Positions 34,343-41,620 of a stretch of DNA of 64,000 nucleotides are shown here, piece by piece. Position 1 is the first letter of the stretch. Every line of letters begins with the position of its first letter. The translations under genes were made by a program, and so were the position numbers. Source of the stretch: Svornostia abyssi (GTDB taxonomy: Bacteria > Actinomycetota > Thermoleophilia > Solirubrobacterales > Solirubrobacteraceae); NCBI GenBank assembly GCA_024666565.1, contig CP088295.1:1488001-1552000 (forward strand). Reading direction: 5' to 3'. The notes beneath the pieces were generated by a model that was not told where the DNA came from, did not search any database, and saw only the letters and a list, made by a program, of their open reading frames with translations.

Positions 34343-35289
34343 GCCGGGATCTCCTGCGGGGTCGTGGCGCGGGCGAAGAGCCGCGCCGGGTTGTCGGTGG
34401 ACAGCTGGCGGCCGCGTTCGCCGTCGAGGACGTGCGGCGCGGCGTAGGGGGCGTCGGAGCCGAAGACGAGCTGCTGGGCGCCCACGGCGCCGGCGACGGC
34501 GGCCAGGGCGAGGGAGCCGTAGCTCGACGTCTCGTAGAAGACGCGGGGGTCCTCGGCGGCGGAGGCGGCCAGCCCCGGGCCGGCGCGCTGCGCCAGGCGC
34601 TCGAGGTGCAGCGGCGCGCCGCCGGCCAGGGCGGCGAAGACCACGCGCAGTGTCGGGTGCGCGTCGCGGCCCGCCGCCATCCACGCGTGCCAGGCGGCGT
34701 TCAGCGATGCGGTGTAGTCGACGAGTGCCGGCCACCACGACCGCGTGTTCACGCCGCTGAGCGGCCGCGCCGCCGGTCCCCACGGCGCCGGGCCGGGATG
34801 GACGAACAGCGGTGCGTCGCGCTGGGCCAGTCGTTCGAGGACGGGACCGACCCGCTCCAACGCCTCCAGCGTGGCGAGCGCGCCCGACGGGAGGCAGAGG
34901 CCCACGCGGCCTCGGGCGAGTGCGACGTCGACGTCGACGGGATCGATCTCGCGCAACGGCACCGTTCCCCACGCGGCGAAGCGCAGCGGGTCGAGCTCGT
35001 CGACGCCGCGGTCATAGGCGTCGATGAGCTCGCGCGCCTTGTCGGGCGGAAGGCCTTCGATGCCCAGCGGGCTGGAGGGGGCGATGACGATGCGGTCGAT
35101 GCCGTCGGCGTGGGCCTGGTCGACGCGGGCGTCGGCGTCGTCGGGGAGCTGCAGCACGCAGCGCGGCTCCCCGGGGAGGGCGAGGACCCACTCGGTGTCC
35201 ACCCGGCGCAGGCGCGGCGGCGATGCGCGCTTGGTCAGCGCGGCGACGAAGGGTTCGGTCCAGAGGTGCTGGTGCAGGTCGAGGGCCAT
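34339..35289 (-). CDS. amidohydrolase family protein (TIM-barrel metal hydrolase)
   Basis: A 316-residue amidohydrolase_2-type protein. The HxH metal motif is DLHQHLW near residue 5. PLFVHPGPAPWG holds a further histidine, and QLVFGSDAPYAAPHVL near the C-terminus carries the conserved aspartate. These are usual for decarboxylating or hydrolytic members such as ACMSD-like enzymes; the substrate is unknown. TAGATT (reverse complement of 35299-35304) is a -10-like element 9 bases upstream, so this is the first gene of the minus-strand sulfur cluster. Confidence 0.82.
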   Translation of the reverse strand: MALDLHQHLWTEPFVAALTKRASPPRLRRVDTEWVLALPGEPRCVLQLPDDADARVDQAHADGIDRIVIAPSSPLGIEGLPPDKARELIDAYDRGVDELDPLRFAAWGTVPLREIDPVDVDVALARGRVGLCLPSGALATLEALERVGPVLERLAQRDAPLFVHPGPAPWGPAARPLSGVNTRSWWPALVDYTASLNAAWHAWMAAGRDAHPTLRVVFAALAGGAPLHLERLAQRAGPGLAASAAEDPRVFYETSSYGSLALAAVAGAVGAQQLVFGSDAPYAAPHVLDGERGRQLSTDNPARLFARATTPQEIPA

Positions 35290-35298
35290 CGTCCCTCT

Positions 35299-35304
35299 AA
35301 TCTA
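35299..35304 (-). promoter_or_regulatory. -10 element TAGATT of amidohydrolase-CDO transcript
   Basis: TAGATT on the minus strand ends 9 bases before ATG 35289. It lies in an A/T-richer patch (35296-35335) that stands out from the surroundings. Confidence 0.45.
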
Positions 35305-35360
35305 CACAACAGCGATCGACTTTAGGCAGATTCCACGGTTGTACGAAGCCGCGCGCGGGG

Positions 35361-36516
35361 TCAGGCGGCGCGGAGAGCGCGCGCGGTCCCCGCCACAGGG
35401 GCCGGCGCGGCGGTGCCGTCGAGCCGGACCTGATCGCCGCCGCCCGCGCGGGCCGCGGCCTGCGCGGCGACCGCGCGGCGGTTGAGTTCGGCGAGCTCGA
35501 AGCTGCCCGGTGGGGCCGACGCCACCCCCACGGATGCGGAGAGCGTCAGTGCGCCGGCGGATGCCGCCGCGGTCGACGCGCGGATCCGCTCGGCGACGGC
35601 GAACGCGCGGCGCGCGTCGTCGCCGACGAGCACGGTGGTGAAGGCGTCGGCGCCCGTCCGATAGGCGGGCGCCTGCTCGCCGACGCGGCGCGCGACCTCG
35701 CGCAGCACGTCGCTCAGGGCGGACGCGCCGAAGCGTTCGCCCAGGGCGGCGGAGCCGTCGAGGTCGGTCACGATGAGGGCGACTGCCACGCCGTTCTGGG
35801 CCGACCGCTGCGCGAGCTCCGCGGCGTGCCAGGCCAGGGCGTCGGCACTCAGCGCGCCCGTGGGCGCGTCGGCGACCTCGTGTGGCGGAGTCGCCGTGCT
35901 CGGGTTCGGCGGCGTGGGGACGGGCGCGGCGGCCGGCTCCGGGTCGGAGCGCGTGAGCACCGACCACCACGAGGGCGGGGCGAAGGTGACGTCGGCGTTC
36001 GGCGCCGTGAGCTTGCGCGGGCCGAAGCGCTCCTCGTCGGGGGTGACGAGCCCGCGTTCGTCCGAGACCGCGGCGTTGCCACCGGCGCGGCGGGCGCGCG
36101 CGAGGGCGCTGCGCACGCGGTCGGTCAGGCCGTGGTCGTTCCAGCTGCCGGCCGACGCGACGCCGACGGACACGCGCACCGGGAGCCCGGCGATGGGGCG
36201 GATGGCCACGGAGGCGCGGAGGATCTCCGCCAACTCGGCGCCCGGCTGCGGCGTCGCCACCCGTCAGCGGCACCACGAAGTCGTCGTCCCCGGTCCGGTA
36301 CGGCCAGCAGCGATGGCGCTCGCGCAGCCGTTCGGCGACCCCGCGGCGGACGTCCTCGAGCCGTGCGGACCCGTAGGCGCTGACGATGTCGGCGGTCCCG
36401 TCGATCTCCAGCGCGAGCAGCGCGACGGGGCCGTGCAGGGCGTGGCGCTCGGCGGCCAAGCGGGCGTCGAGCGCGGCGTGGCTGAAGGCGCCGGTGGCGT
36501 CGAGGATCTCGGGCAT
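35361..36516 (-). CDS. tandem degenerate GGDEF-domain protein, frameshifted
   Basis: About 385 residues with two GGDEF-like (nucleotidyl cyclase) domains joined by a Pro/Thr-rich linker. The first starts MPEILDATGAF, reaches YRTGDDDFVVPL where GGDEF is expected, and continues with VRVSVGVASAGSW. The second has ALIVTDLDGSAALGERFG, then YRTGADAFTTVLVG and LSASVGVASAPPG. Both signatures lost the GG and E residues needed for cyclic-di-GMP synthesis, so it may bind nucleotide or act as a scaffold. The frame breaks at 36258-36260, where one more G in the coding strand would give PLTGVATPQPG. No transmembrane or sensor domain is visible. Confidence 0.78.
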
Positions 36517-36594
36517 CCCGATCAAGATCGTCCGACCGGCGGTGCCGGTCGACTCGGCGGGGCGGATCGTGGACGAACTGCGGGGGCGGTCTGC

Positions 36595-36993
36595 TCAGCG
36601 GATCAGCGTGACGTCGACACCGAGGTCGACATCGGACCACGATCGGTCGGCGGTCAGCGCCGGGCGCCCCGCGCGGTGTGCGAGCGCCAGGCAGGCGCGG
36701 TCGGCGAGCGAGAGGCAGAGGGCGCGCGTCGGCTCTCTCCACGCGGCCGTCAGCTCCGCGTCGGCCACCGAGAAGGGGACGATCTCGAGTCCGGCGTCGA
36801 TCAGGTCGTCGCGCGCGTGATGGGGGTCACGGGCTCCGAGTCGGATGACGTGCTGAACGACCTCGGCCCAGTTGACGGTGGATATCGCCGCTCGGCTCAG
36901 GACCGCTGCGGTGGGGTCCGCGCCAGGCTCGTCGAAGAGGAACGCGAGCAGCGCCGACGCGTCGAGCACGGCGAGGACTCGATCAGTCGGCAT
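36595..36993 (-). CDS. vapC: VapC-type PIN-domain toxin
   Basis: A 132-residue PIN-domain ribonuclease. The acidic residues are in VLAVLDASALLAFL (Asp11), STVNWAEVVQHV (Glu), SLADRACLAL (Asp) and LTADRSW (Asp). It should cleave a specific RNA when freed from its antitoxin. Its ATG overlaps the 3' end of the AbrB-type antitoxin gene by 11 bases, so the two are co-translated. All four acidic positions appear present. Confidence 0.87.
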   Translation of the reverse strand: MPTDRVLAVLDASALLAFLFDEPGADPTAAVLSRAAISTVNWAEVVQHVIRLGARDPHHARDDLIDAGLEIVPFSVADAELTAAWREPTRALCLSLADRACLALAHRAGRPALTADRSWSDVDLGVDVTLIR

Positions 36994-37249
36994 CCTCGCG
37001 ACGCGCCTCCTCACGCCGCTCGGCGATGAGCTCGTCGACCACGCCGCCGGCCGGAGCGAGGTCGCGGAACATGCCGCGGAGGGGTTCGACCTTTGCGCGG
37101 TCCGGCGCAAGGACGAGCCGGCCTCGTTCCACGCGGAGGGTGAGACGGTCGCCCTCGTGCAGGCCGAGTTCGCCGCGGACGGTGGCCGGGATCACGAGGC
37201 GCCCCTGCCGCCCGATCGTCACGCTGTGTCCACCTGTCTCCTGTGCCAT
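36983..37249 (-). CDS. AbrB/MazE-type antitoxin
   Basis: An 88-residue SpoVT/AbrB swapped-hairpin protein: SVTIGRQGRLVIPATVRGELGL and GDRLTLRVERGRLVL form the DNA-binding barrel. The C-terminal 30 residues (VVDELIAERREEARRED) would wrap the PIN toxin. ATG 37249 follows a -10-like CACACT by 7 bases. AbrB-type antitoxins repress their own operon. Pairing of AbrB with VapC is common in actinomycetes. Confidence 0.87.
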   Translation of the reverse strand: MAQETGGHSVTIGRQGRLVIPATVRGELGLHEGDRLTLRVERGRLVLAPDRAKVEPLRGMFRDLAPAGGVVDELIAERREEARREDAD

Positions 37250-37330
37250 ACATGAGAGTGTGGCACACCGGGCTACGTGCCACAGCAAGTCGTCCGAAGC
37301 TGGATCGTCCGCCAGCAGACCGATCTCCGG

Positions 37331-37336
37331 TACCCT
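37331..37336 (+). promoter_or_regulatory. -10 element TACCCT of marR
   Basis: TACCCT ends 6 bases before ATG 37343, giving a leaderless start. The TGGAGG within the gap is only 2 bases from the ATG and is unlikely to serve as a Shine-Dalgarno. Confidence 0.45.
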
Positions 37337-37342
37337 GGAGGC

Positions 37343-37834
37343 ATGGCCGCGCCCGCCACGACCCCGCCGTCGGTCCTCACTGAGGATCTGGCGTGGCTGC
37401 TCGGCCGCGCCAGCCACAACCTCAACACGGAGATCACGGCGGCGCTGGAGGGCATCGGCCTGCAGCCCCGCGCCCACTGTGTGCTCAAGGGCGCGATGGA
37501 CGGCGACTACACGCAGATCGAACTCGCGCGGCTCGCCGGCCTGGACAAGACCACGATGGTCACCCTGCTCGACGATCTGGAGTCCGCCGGCCTGGCCGAG
37601 CGGCGCCCCGCCCCCGACGACCGGCGCAAGCGCGTCATCGCGGTCACGGCGGCGGGGAAGAAGAAGGTCCGCGAGGCGGACGAGGTCGTCGCGCGCATCC
37701 GCGACGACGTCCTCGGCGTGCTGCCTGCGACCGAGCGCGAGACCTTCATGCGGCAGCTCGCGCGGCTGACCTGCGACCGGCTGAACGAGCCGACCGCGTG
37801 CCAGGCCGCGCCGCGTCGTCCGCGCGCCGGGTAA
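37343..37834 (+). CDS. MarR family transcriptional regulator
   Basis: A 163-residue winged-helix repressor. The recognition region is YTQIELARLAGLDKTTMVTLLDDLESAGL, followed by the wing RRPAPDDRRKRVIAVTAAG. It lies 55 bases upstream of an MFS drug exporter with a 9-bp palindrome between them. By analogy with MarR/MFS pairs it should bind that palindrome and release it when a toxic ligand binds. The same palindrome is about 500 bases from its own promoter, so autoregulation would have to use another site. Confidence 0.88.
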   Translation: MAAPATTPPSVLTEDLAWLLGRASHNLNTEITAALEGIGLQPRAHCVLKGAMDGDYTQIELARLAGLDKTTMVTLLDDLESAGLAERRPAPDDRRKRVIAVTAAGKKKVREADEVVARIRDDVLGVLPATERETFMRQLARLTCDRLNEPTACQAAPRRPRAG

Positions 37835-37850
37835 CAGCTCGGTTACAAAT

Positions 37851-37874
37851 AGATCGTCTACTAGCAGACGATCT
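37851..37874. promoter_or_regulatory. probable MarR operator AGATCGTCT-N6-AGACGATCT
   Basis: A perfect 9-base inverted repeat ends 2 bases before the MFS -10 element TACGGT (37877-37882) and covers the -35 region. A bound repressor would block RNA polymerase. The neighbouring MarR gene is the obvious partner. Confidence 0.75.
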
Positions 37875-37876
37875 GC

Positions 37877-37882
37877 TACGGT
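37877..37882 (+). promoter_or_regulatory. -10 element TACGGT of MFS exporter
   Basis: TACGGT ends 7 bases before ATG 37890, implying a leaderless mRNA under control of the adjacent palindrome. Confidence 0.55.
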
Positions 37883-37889
37883 CTCGCCC

Positions 37890-39359
37890 ATGTCCGAGAC
37901 CGCCCCTCCCCTCACCGACCGCCAGCGCTGGACCGCCCTGGTGGTCCTCTGCGTCGGGATGCTCATGATCATCCTCGACTCCACCGTGGTGAACGTGGCG
38001 CTCCCGTCGATCCAGAGCGACCTCGACTTCACGCAGTCGAGCCTCGCCTGGGTCGTCAACGCGTACCTCATCGCCTTCGGCGGGCTGCTGCTCCTCGCCG
38101 GTCGCCTCGGCGACCTCATCGGCCAGAAGCGGATCTTCCTCGCCGGCCTGACGATCTTCACCGTCGCCTCGCTGCTCTGCGGCTTCGCCCAGAGCCAGGA
38201 GGTCCTGATCGGCGCCCGCTTCGTGCAGGGCGTCGGTGGCGCCCTGACCTCGGCGGTCATCCTCGGGATGATCGTGCGCATGTTCCCCGAGCCCGGGGAG
38301 CAGGCAAAGGCCATCGGCGTCTACAGCTTCGTCGTGTCCGCGGGCGCGTCGATCGGCCTGCTGCTCGGCGGCGTGCTGACCCAGGCCATCAGCTGGCACT
38401 GGATCTTCTTCATCAACGTCCCGATCGGGATCGCAGCGGGCGTCGTGGCGCTCCGGCTGCTCCGTCACGAGGAGGGCATCGGCCTGAAGCAGGGCGCCGA
38501 CCTCCCCGGCGCGGTGTTCATCGTCAGCGCGCTCATGCTCGGCGTTTACACGATCGTCGAGGCGGCCGAGGTCGGCTGGGGCGCCACGCAGACGCTGCTC
38601 CTCGGCGCGGTCTCGCTCGCGCTGCTCGCGGCGTTCGTCGTCCGTGAGTCCCGCGCGAAGCACCCGCTCATGCCGCTGCGGATCTTCTCGTCGCGCAACG
38701 TGTCGGTCGCCAACGGCGTGCAGATCCTCATGGTCGCCGGCCTGTTCGGCGTGTTCTTCCTCGGCGCGCTGTACCTCCAGCAGATCCTGGGCTACGACGC
38801 CGTCGAGGTCGGGCTTGCGTTCCTGCCGATCGCGCTGGGCATCGGCGTCCTGTCGGTCGGGTTCTCGGCGCGGCTGATCATGCGCAACGGCGCGCGGGCC
38901 ACGCTGCTGCCCGGCCTGCTGCTCGTCGCCCTTGGCCTCGGCTGGTTCAGCCGCGCGCCGATCGACGGCCAGTACTGGGTCGACCTGTTCCCCGCGATGC
39001 TCGCGATCGGCGTGGGCGCCGGCCTGGCGTTCCCGTCGCTCATGACGCTCGCGATGTCGGGTGCCACGCCGGAGGACTCCGGCCTGGCGTCGGGCCTGGT
39101 GAACACCACGCAGCAGGTCGGCGGGGCGCTCGGCCTCGCGGTGCTGGCGACCCTCTCGACCACGCACACCGACGGCCTGCTGGCCGACGGGGTCGCGCGC
39201 GCCGAGGCCCTCACGGACGGCTACCGGCTCGCGTTCATCATCGCGGCGGGGATCGTGGGCGCGGCGCTCGTCGCGGCCGCGGCCCTGCTGCGCCCCGAGC
39301 CCCAGCTGGCCACGGCGCCCGGCGGTGGAGGCGCACGCGGGAGAGCCCGCGTTCGCTGA
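37890..39359 (+). CDS. MFS transporter, DHA2 (EmrB/QacA) family
   Basis: A 489-residue exporter with 14 predicted helices. Family motifs are LDSTVVNVALPSI in helix 1, AGRLGDLIGQKRIFL after helix 2 and the proline-rich SWHWIFFINVPIG in helix 5. DHA2 pumps export hydrophobic drugs and dyes with proton influx. It is expressed from a MarR-type regulated promoter and ends at a strong bidirectional terminator (39379-39418). Confidence 0.92.
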   Translation: MSETAPPLTDRQRWTALVVLCVGMLMIILDSTVVNVALPSIQSDLDFTQSSLAWVVNAYLIAFGGLLLLAGRLGDLIGQKRIFLAGLTIFTVASLLCGFAQSQEVLIGARFVQGVGGALTSAVILGMIVRMFPEPGEQAKAIGVYSFVVSAGASIGLLLGGVLTQAISWHWIFFINVPIGIAAGVVALRLLRHEEGIGLKQGADLPGAVFIVSALMLGVYTIVEAAEVGWGATQTLLLGAVSLALLAAFVVRESRAKHPLMPLRIFSSRNVSVANGVQILMVAGLFGVFFLGALYLQQILGYDAVEVGLAFLPIALGIGVLSVGFSARLIMRNGARATLLPGLLLVALGLGWFSRAPIDGQYWVDLFPAMLAIGVGAGLAFPSLMTLAMSGATPEDSGLASGLVNTTQQVGGALGLAVLATLSTTHTDGLLADGVARAEALTDGYRLAFIIAAGIVGAALVAAAALLRPEPQLATAPGGGGARGRARVR

Positions 39360-39378
39360 CGAACCCGCCTGAGCGCCT

Positions 39379-39418
39379 GCCGGGGGTGTGGCCTTCACCG
39401 CGAGGCCACACCCCCGGC
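39379..39418. terminator. bidirectional terminator, 16-bp perfect stem
   Basis: GCCGGGGGTGTGGCCT (39379-39394) pairs perfectly with 39403-39418 around an 8-base loop. It lies between the convergent MFS and VOC genes, 20 bases after the first stop and 10 bases before the other. There is no U tract, as is common in actinomycetes. Confidence 0.8.
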
Positions 39419-39428
39419 GCAGCACCGA

Positions 39429-39779
39429 TCAGCTCGCGGCGAACAGGTACAGGGCGTTGCCCTCGCTGTCGCCGACGAGCGCGAAGTGGCCCAGGCCGGG
39501 CCGCTCGTTCGGCGCCTCGATCACGCGCCCGCCGTGGGCGACGACTGCGTCCACGGCGACGCCGAGGTCCTCGACGGCGAAGTAGGGCAGCGCGCCGTCG
39601 GGGGAGGGGACGAACCCCTCGGTGCGGTTCAGGGACACGGACGGCGTGCCCTCGATGATCGCGATCGACCGCGTCTCCTGCGCGTCGACCGGTGGTGCGT
39701 CGTGGCCGAACACCGCGGCGTAGAAGCGGTTGGCCCGCTCCAGGTCGGTGGCCGGGATCTCGATCCAGATGGACTGCAT
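39429..39779 (-). CDS. VOC (glyoxalase/bleomycin resistance-like) protein
   Basis: A 116-residue single-domain vicinal-oxygen-chelate protein: SIWIEIPATDLERANRFYAAVFG at the start, then ALPYFAVEDLGVAVDAVVAHGG and GHFALVGDSEGNALYLF. Such proteins bind a metal or ligand as dimers; the function is unassigned. It is 26 bases downstream of the SDR gene on the same strand and likely in one operon, both possibly controlled by the divergent XRE regulator. Confidence 0.83.
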   Translation of the reverse strand: MQSIWIEIPATDLERANRFYAAVFGHDAPPVDAQETRSIAIIEGTPSVSLNRTEGFVPSPDGALPYFAVEDLGVAVDAVVAHGGRVIEAPNERPGLGHFALVGDSEGNALYLFAAS

Positions 39780-39805
39780 GGTGTGGCCTTTCGTTGGGAG
39801 GTGTG

Positions 39806-40522
39806 TCAGGTCAGGCGGGCGCCGGCATCGACGTGCAGCACCTCGCCGGTGATTCCGGGGTTGGCGAGCAGGAGCAGGACGGCTGCGGCGACGTCGTCGG
39901 CCGCGACGATCTGGCCGGTGAGGTGCTTGGCGACCGCGTCACCGACCACGGCGTCGCGCTGGTCGCCGAGCACGCGGTCCCACAGCGGGGTGTCGGTCCA
40001 GCCCGGTGCGACGGCGTTGACGCGGATCGGCGCGAGCTCGACGGCCAGCACGCGGGCGAGCTGTTCGGCGGCGGCCGTGCTCACGTTCGGGCCCCACGCC
40101 CCGGCGACGGGGCGGTCGGTCGACACGCCGCCGGTCAGGACGATCGAGCCGCCGGGCCGGAGCGTCGGATGGGAAGCGCGGACGACGTGCACCGAGCCGA
40201 GCAGCCGCGTCTGCAGGGCGAGCAGCGGTGCATCGATCCCCTCGTCGAGGATCGAGCCGAGCGTCACCCCGCCCGCGGCGTTGTAGACGTGGTCAACCGG
40301 CCCGGCGGCGGCGAACGCGTCCCGCAGGGCGCCGGGGTCGAGCACGTCGGCGACGGCGGTGTGCAGGCCCGGCGTGGCCGCCGCGGCGGCGGCCAGCCCC
40401 GCGGGGTCGCGGGCGATGGCGGTGACGGTCGCGCCGGCGGCGAGCGCTGCGCGGGCGGTGGCGAGCCCGATCCCGGAGCTGCCGCCGACGACGATGAGGT
40501 GCTGGTCTTCGAGCGTGAGCAT
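39806..40522 (-). CDS. SDR-family protein lacking the YxxxK catalytic pair
   Basis: A 238-residue short-chain dehydrogenase fold. The cofactor motif VVGGSSGIG (about 11-19) and YNAAGG are present, with a serine candidate in LTGGVS. The segment that should carry YxxxK reads GPNVSTAAAEQL. The C-terminal IRVNAVAPGWTDTPLW and GEVLHVDAGARL are normal. Catalysis by the classical mechanism is doubtful. Start ATG 40522 is chosen because the upstream frame overlaps the divergent regulator's promoter region. The XRE regulator starts 104 bases away. Confidence 0.82.
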   Translation of the reverse strand: MLTLEDQHLIVVGGSSGIGLATARAALAAGATVTAIARDPAGLAAAAAATPGLHTAVADVLDPGALRDAFAAAGPVDHVYNAAGGVTLGSILDEGIDAPLLALQTRLLGSVHVVRASHPTLRPGGSIVLTGGVSTDRPVAGAWGPNVSTAAAEQLARVLAVELAPIRVNAVAPGWTDTPLWDRVLGDQRDAVVGDAVAKHLTGQIVAADDVAAAVLLLLANPGITGEVLHVDAGARLT

Positions 40523-40626
40523 GCCGATGACGGTCGGCGATCGCGCGGTTCCCGTGAAGGCCCGCTGAAGCCCCGCCCTCGCAGGGCCAGGATCCGCGGC
40601 GGACGGTGCGCCATGCTGTGCAGGCG

Positions 40627-41472
40627 ATGTCCGATCCCGCGGCACTCGGTCAGTTCCTCCAGGCGCGGCGCGCCGAGCGCACTCCCGCGGCCGCCGGTCT
40701 GCCCGCGTGGGGGCGGCGCCGCACGCCGGGCCTGCGCCGCGAGGAGCTCGCCGCGCTGGCGGGCGTCTCGATCGACTACCTCACGCGCCTCGAGCAGGGG
40801 CGCCATGCGCAGCCCTCGCCCGATGTCCTCTCGGCGCTGGCCTCCGCCCTGGGGCTGACCGACGCCGCACGCGCCCATCTCTTCCTCCTCGCGGGCCGGC
40901 CGGACCCGGGCCCGGTCGTGCTCGCGCGCGACGACGTGCCGGGGCCGGTGCGCCGACTGGTCGAGCGCGCCGACCCGTTCCCGGCCTGGGTCCTCAACCG
41001 CCGCCGCGACCTGCTGGTGTGGAACGAGGGCGCGACGGCGCTGCTCGGCGATCTCGCGGCGATGGACGCAGAGCAGCGCAATCAGCTGCGCCTGGTGTTC
41101 ACGACACCCGCGGCCAGGGCGCTGTGGGCCGACTGGCCGCTCGTGGCCCAGGACACCGTCGCGCAGCTGCGCGCCGTGACCGGCCCGGCGGGAGCGGACC
41201 CCGAGGTCGCGGCGCTCGTCGCCGATCTCTCCGCCGCGTCGCCGGAGTTCGCCGAGCTGTGGGCGCGTCACGACGTGGCGCCGGCGTGCAGCCCGCTGCG
41301 CGCGGCCCACCACCCGGAGGCGGGTGAGCTGCGCTTCGATCTCGGGCTCTTCGATGCGGCCGGCGGTGACCTTCAGGTCGTCGTCGCCGAGCCGCACGAC
41401 GACGCGACGCAGTCGCGGTGGACGGCGTTCATGCGCGGGCGCCTCGAGGCGGGCCGGCTGCACGCGCTGTAG
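40627..41472 (+). CDS. XRE-family regulator with MmyB-like ligand-binding domain
   Basis: A 281-residue regulator. The helix-turn-helix spans about 25-75 (LRREELAALAGVSIDYLTRLEQGR). The C-terminal MmyB-like domain has PAWVLNRRRDLLVWNEGATALLG, FTTPAARALWADW and LLRAAHHPEAGEL-like elements. These regulators sense small hydrophobic molecules and often control a neighbouring SDR oxidoreductase, as here on the divergent strand. ATG 40627 lies 9 bases after a -10-like CATGCT. Confidence 0.88.
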   Translation: MSDPAALGQFLQARRAERTPAAAGLPAWGRRRTPGLRREELAALAGVSIDYLTRLEQGRHAQPSPDVLSALASALGLTDAARAHLFLLAGRPDPGPVVLARDDVPGPVRRLVERADPFPAWVLNRRRDLLVWNEGATALLGDLAAMDAEQRNQLRLVFTTPAARALWADWPLVAQDTVAQLRAVTGPAGADPEVAALVADLSAASPEFAELWARHDVAPACSPLRAAHHPEAGELRFDLGLFDAAGGDLQVVVAEPHDDATQSRWTAFMRGRLEAGRLHAL

Positions 41473-41473
41473 G

Positions 41474-41521
41474 TCGGCCCCCGGCGCCGCGAGCGTCACG
41501 GCGGCGTTCCCCCGGGGCCGA
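41474..41521. terminator. terminator-like hairpin after XRE regulator
   Basis: TCGGCCCC (41474-41481) pairs with 41514-41521, and inside it CGCCGC (41485-41490) pairs with 41501-41506. The compound G+C-rich stem begins one base after the regulator's stop and would isolate the pst-like operon from upstream transcription. Confidence 0.5.
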
Positions 41522-41546
41522 GGCACCGGGATCGGGGATGCGTGTG

Positions 41547-41552
41547 TATATT
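41547..41552 (+). promoter_or_regulatory. -10 element TATATT of the pst-like operon
   Basis: TATATT is an unusually good -10 in this DNA. It implies a leader of about 60 bases before ATG 41621 with AGGAG at 41606-41610. No PHO box (GTTCACC repeats) is visible upstream. Confidence 0.5.
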
Positions 41553-41555
41553 CCC

Positions 41556-41593
41556 GACAATCTTGGTCGACAAACAGACCTTTGCAGATTGTC
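41556..41593. promoter_or_regulatory. GACAATCT/AGATTGTC inverted repeat in pst-operon leader
   Basis: A perfect 8-base inverted repeat (41556-41563 and 41586-41593) with a 22-base loop lies right after the -10 element. It could be an operator at the transcription start or a leader hairpin close to the Shine-Dalgarno. Confidence 0.5.
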
Positions 41594-41620
41594 CAGAAGA
41601 ACCACAGGAGACACGCACGC

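Noticed and set aside
37746..39425. A 559-codon minus-strand frame opposite the MFS exporter
   Set aside because: Composition (Asp/Arg/Ala/Glu-rich, repetitive) is that of a reverse-frame shadow; the plus strand encodes a clear 14-helix transporter.
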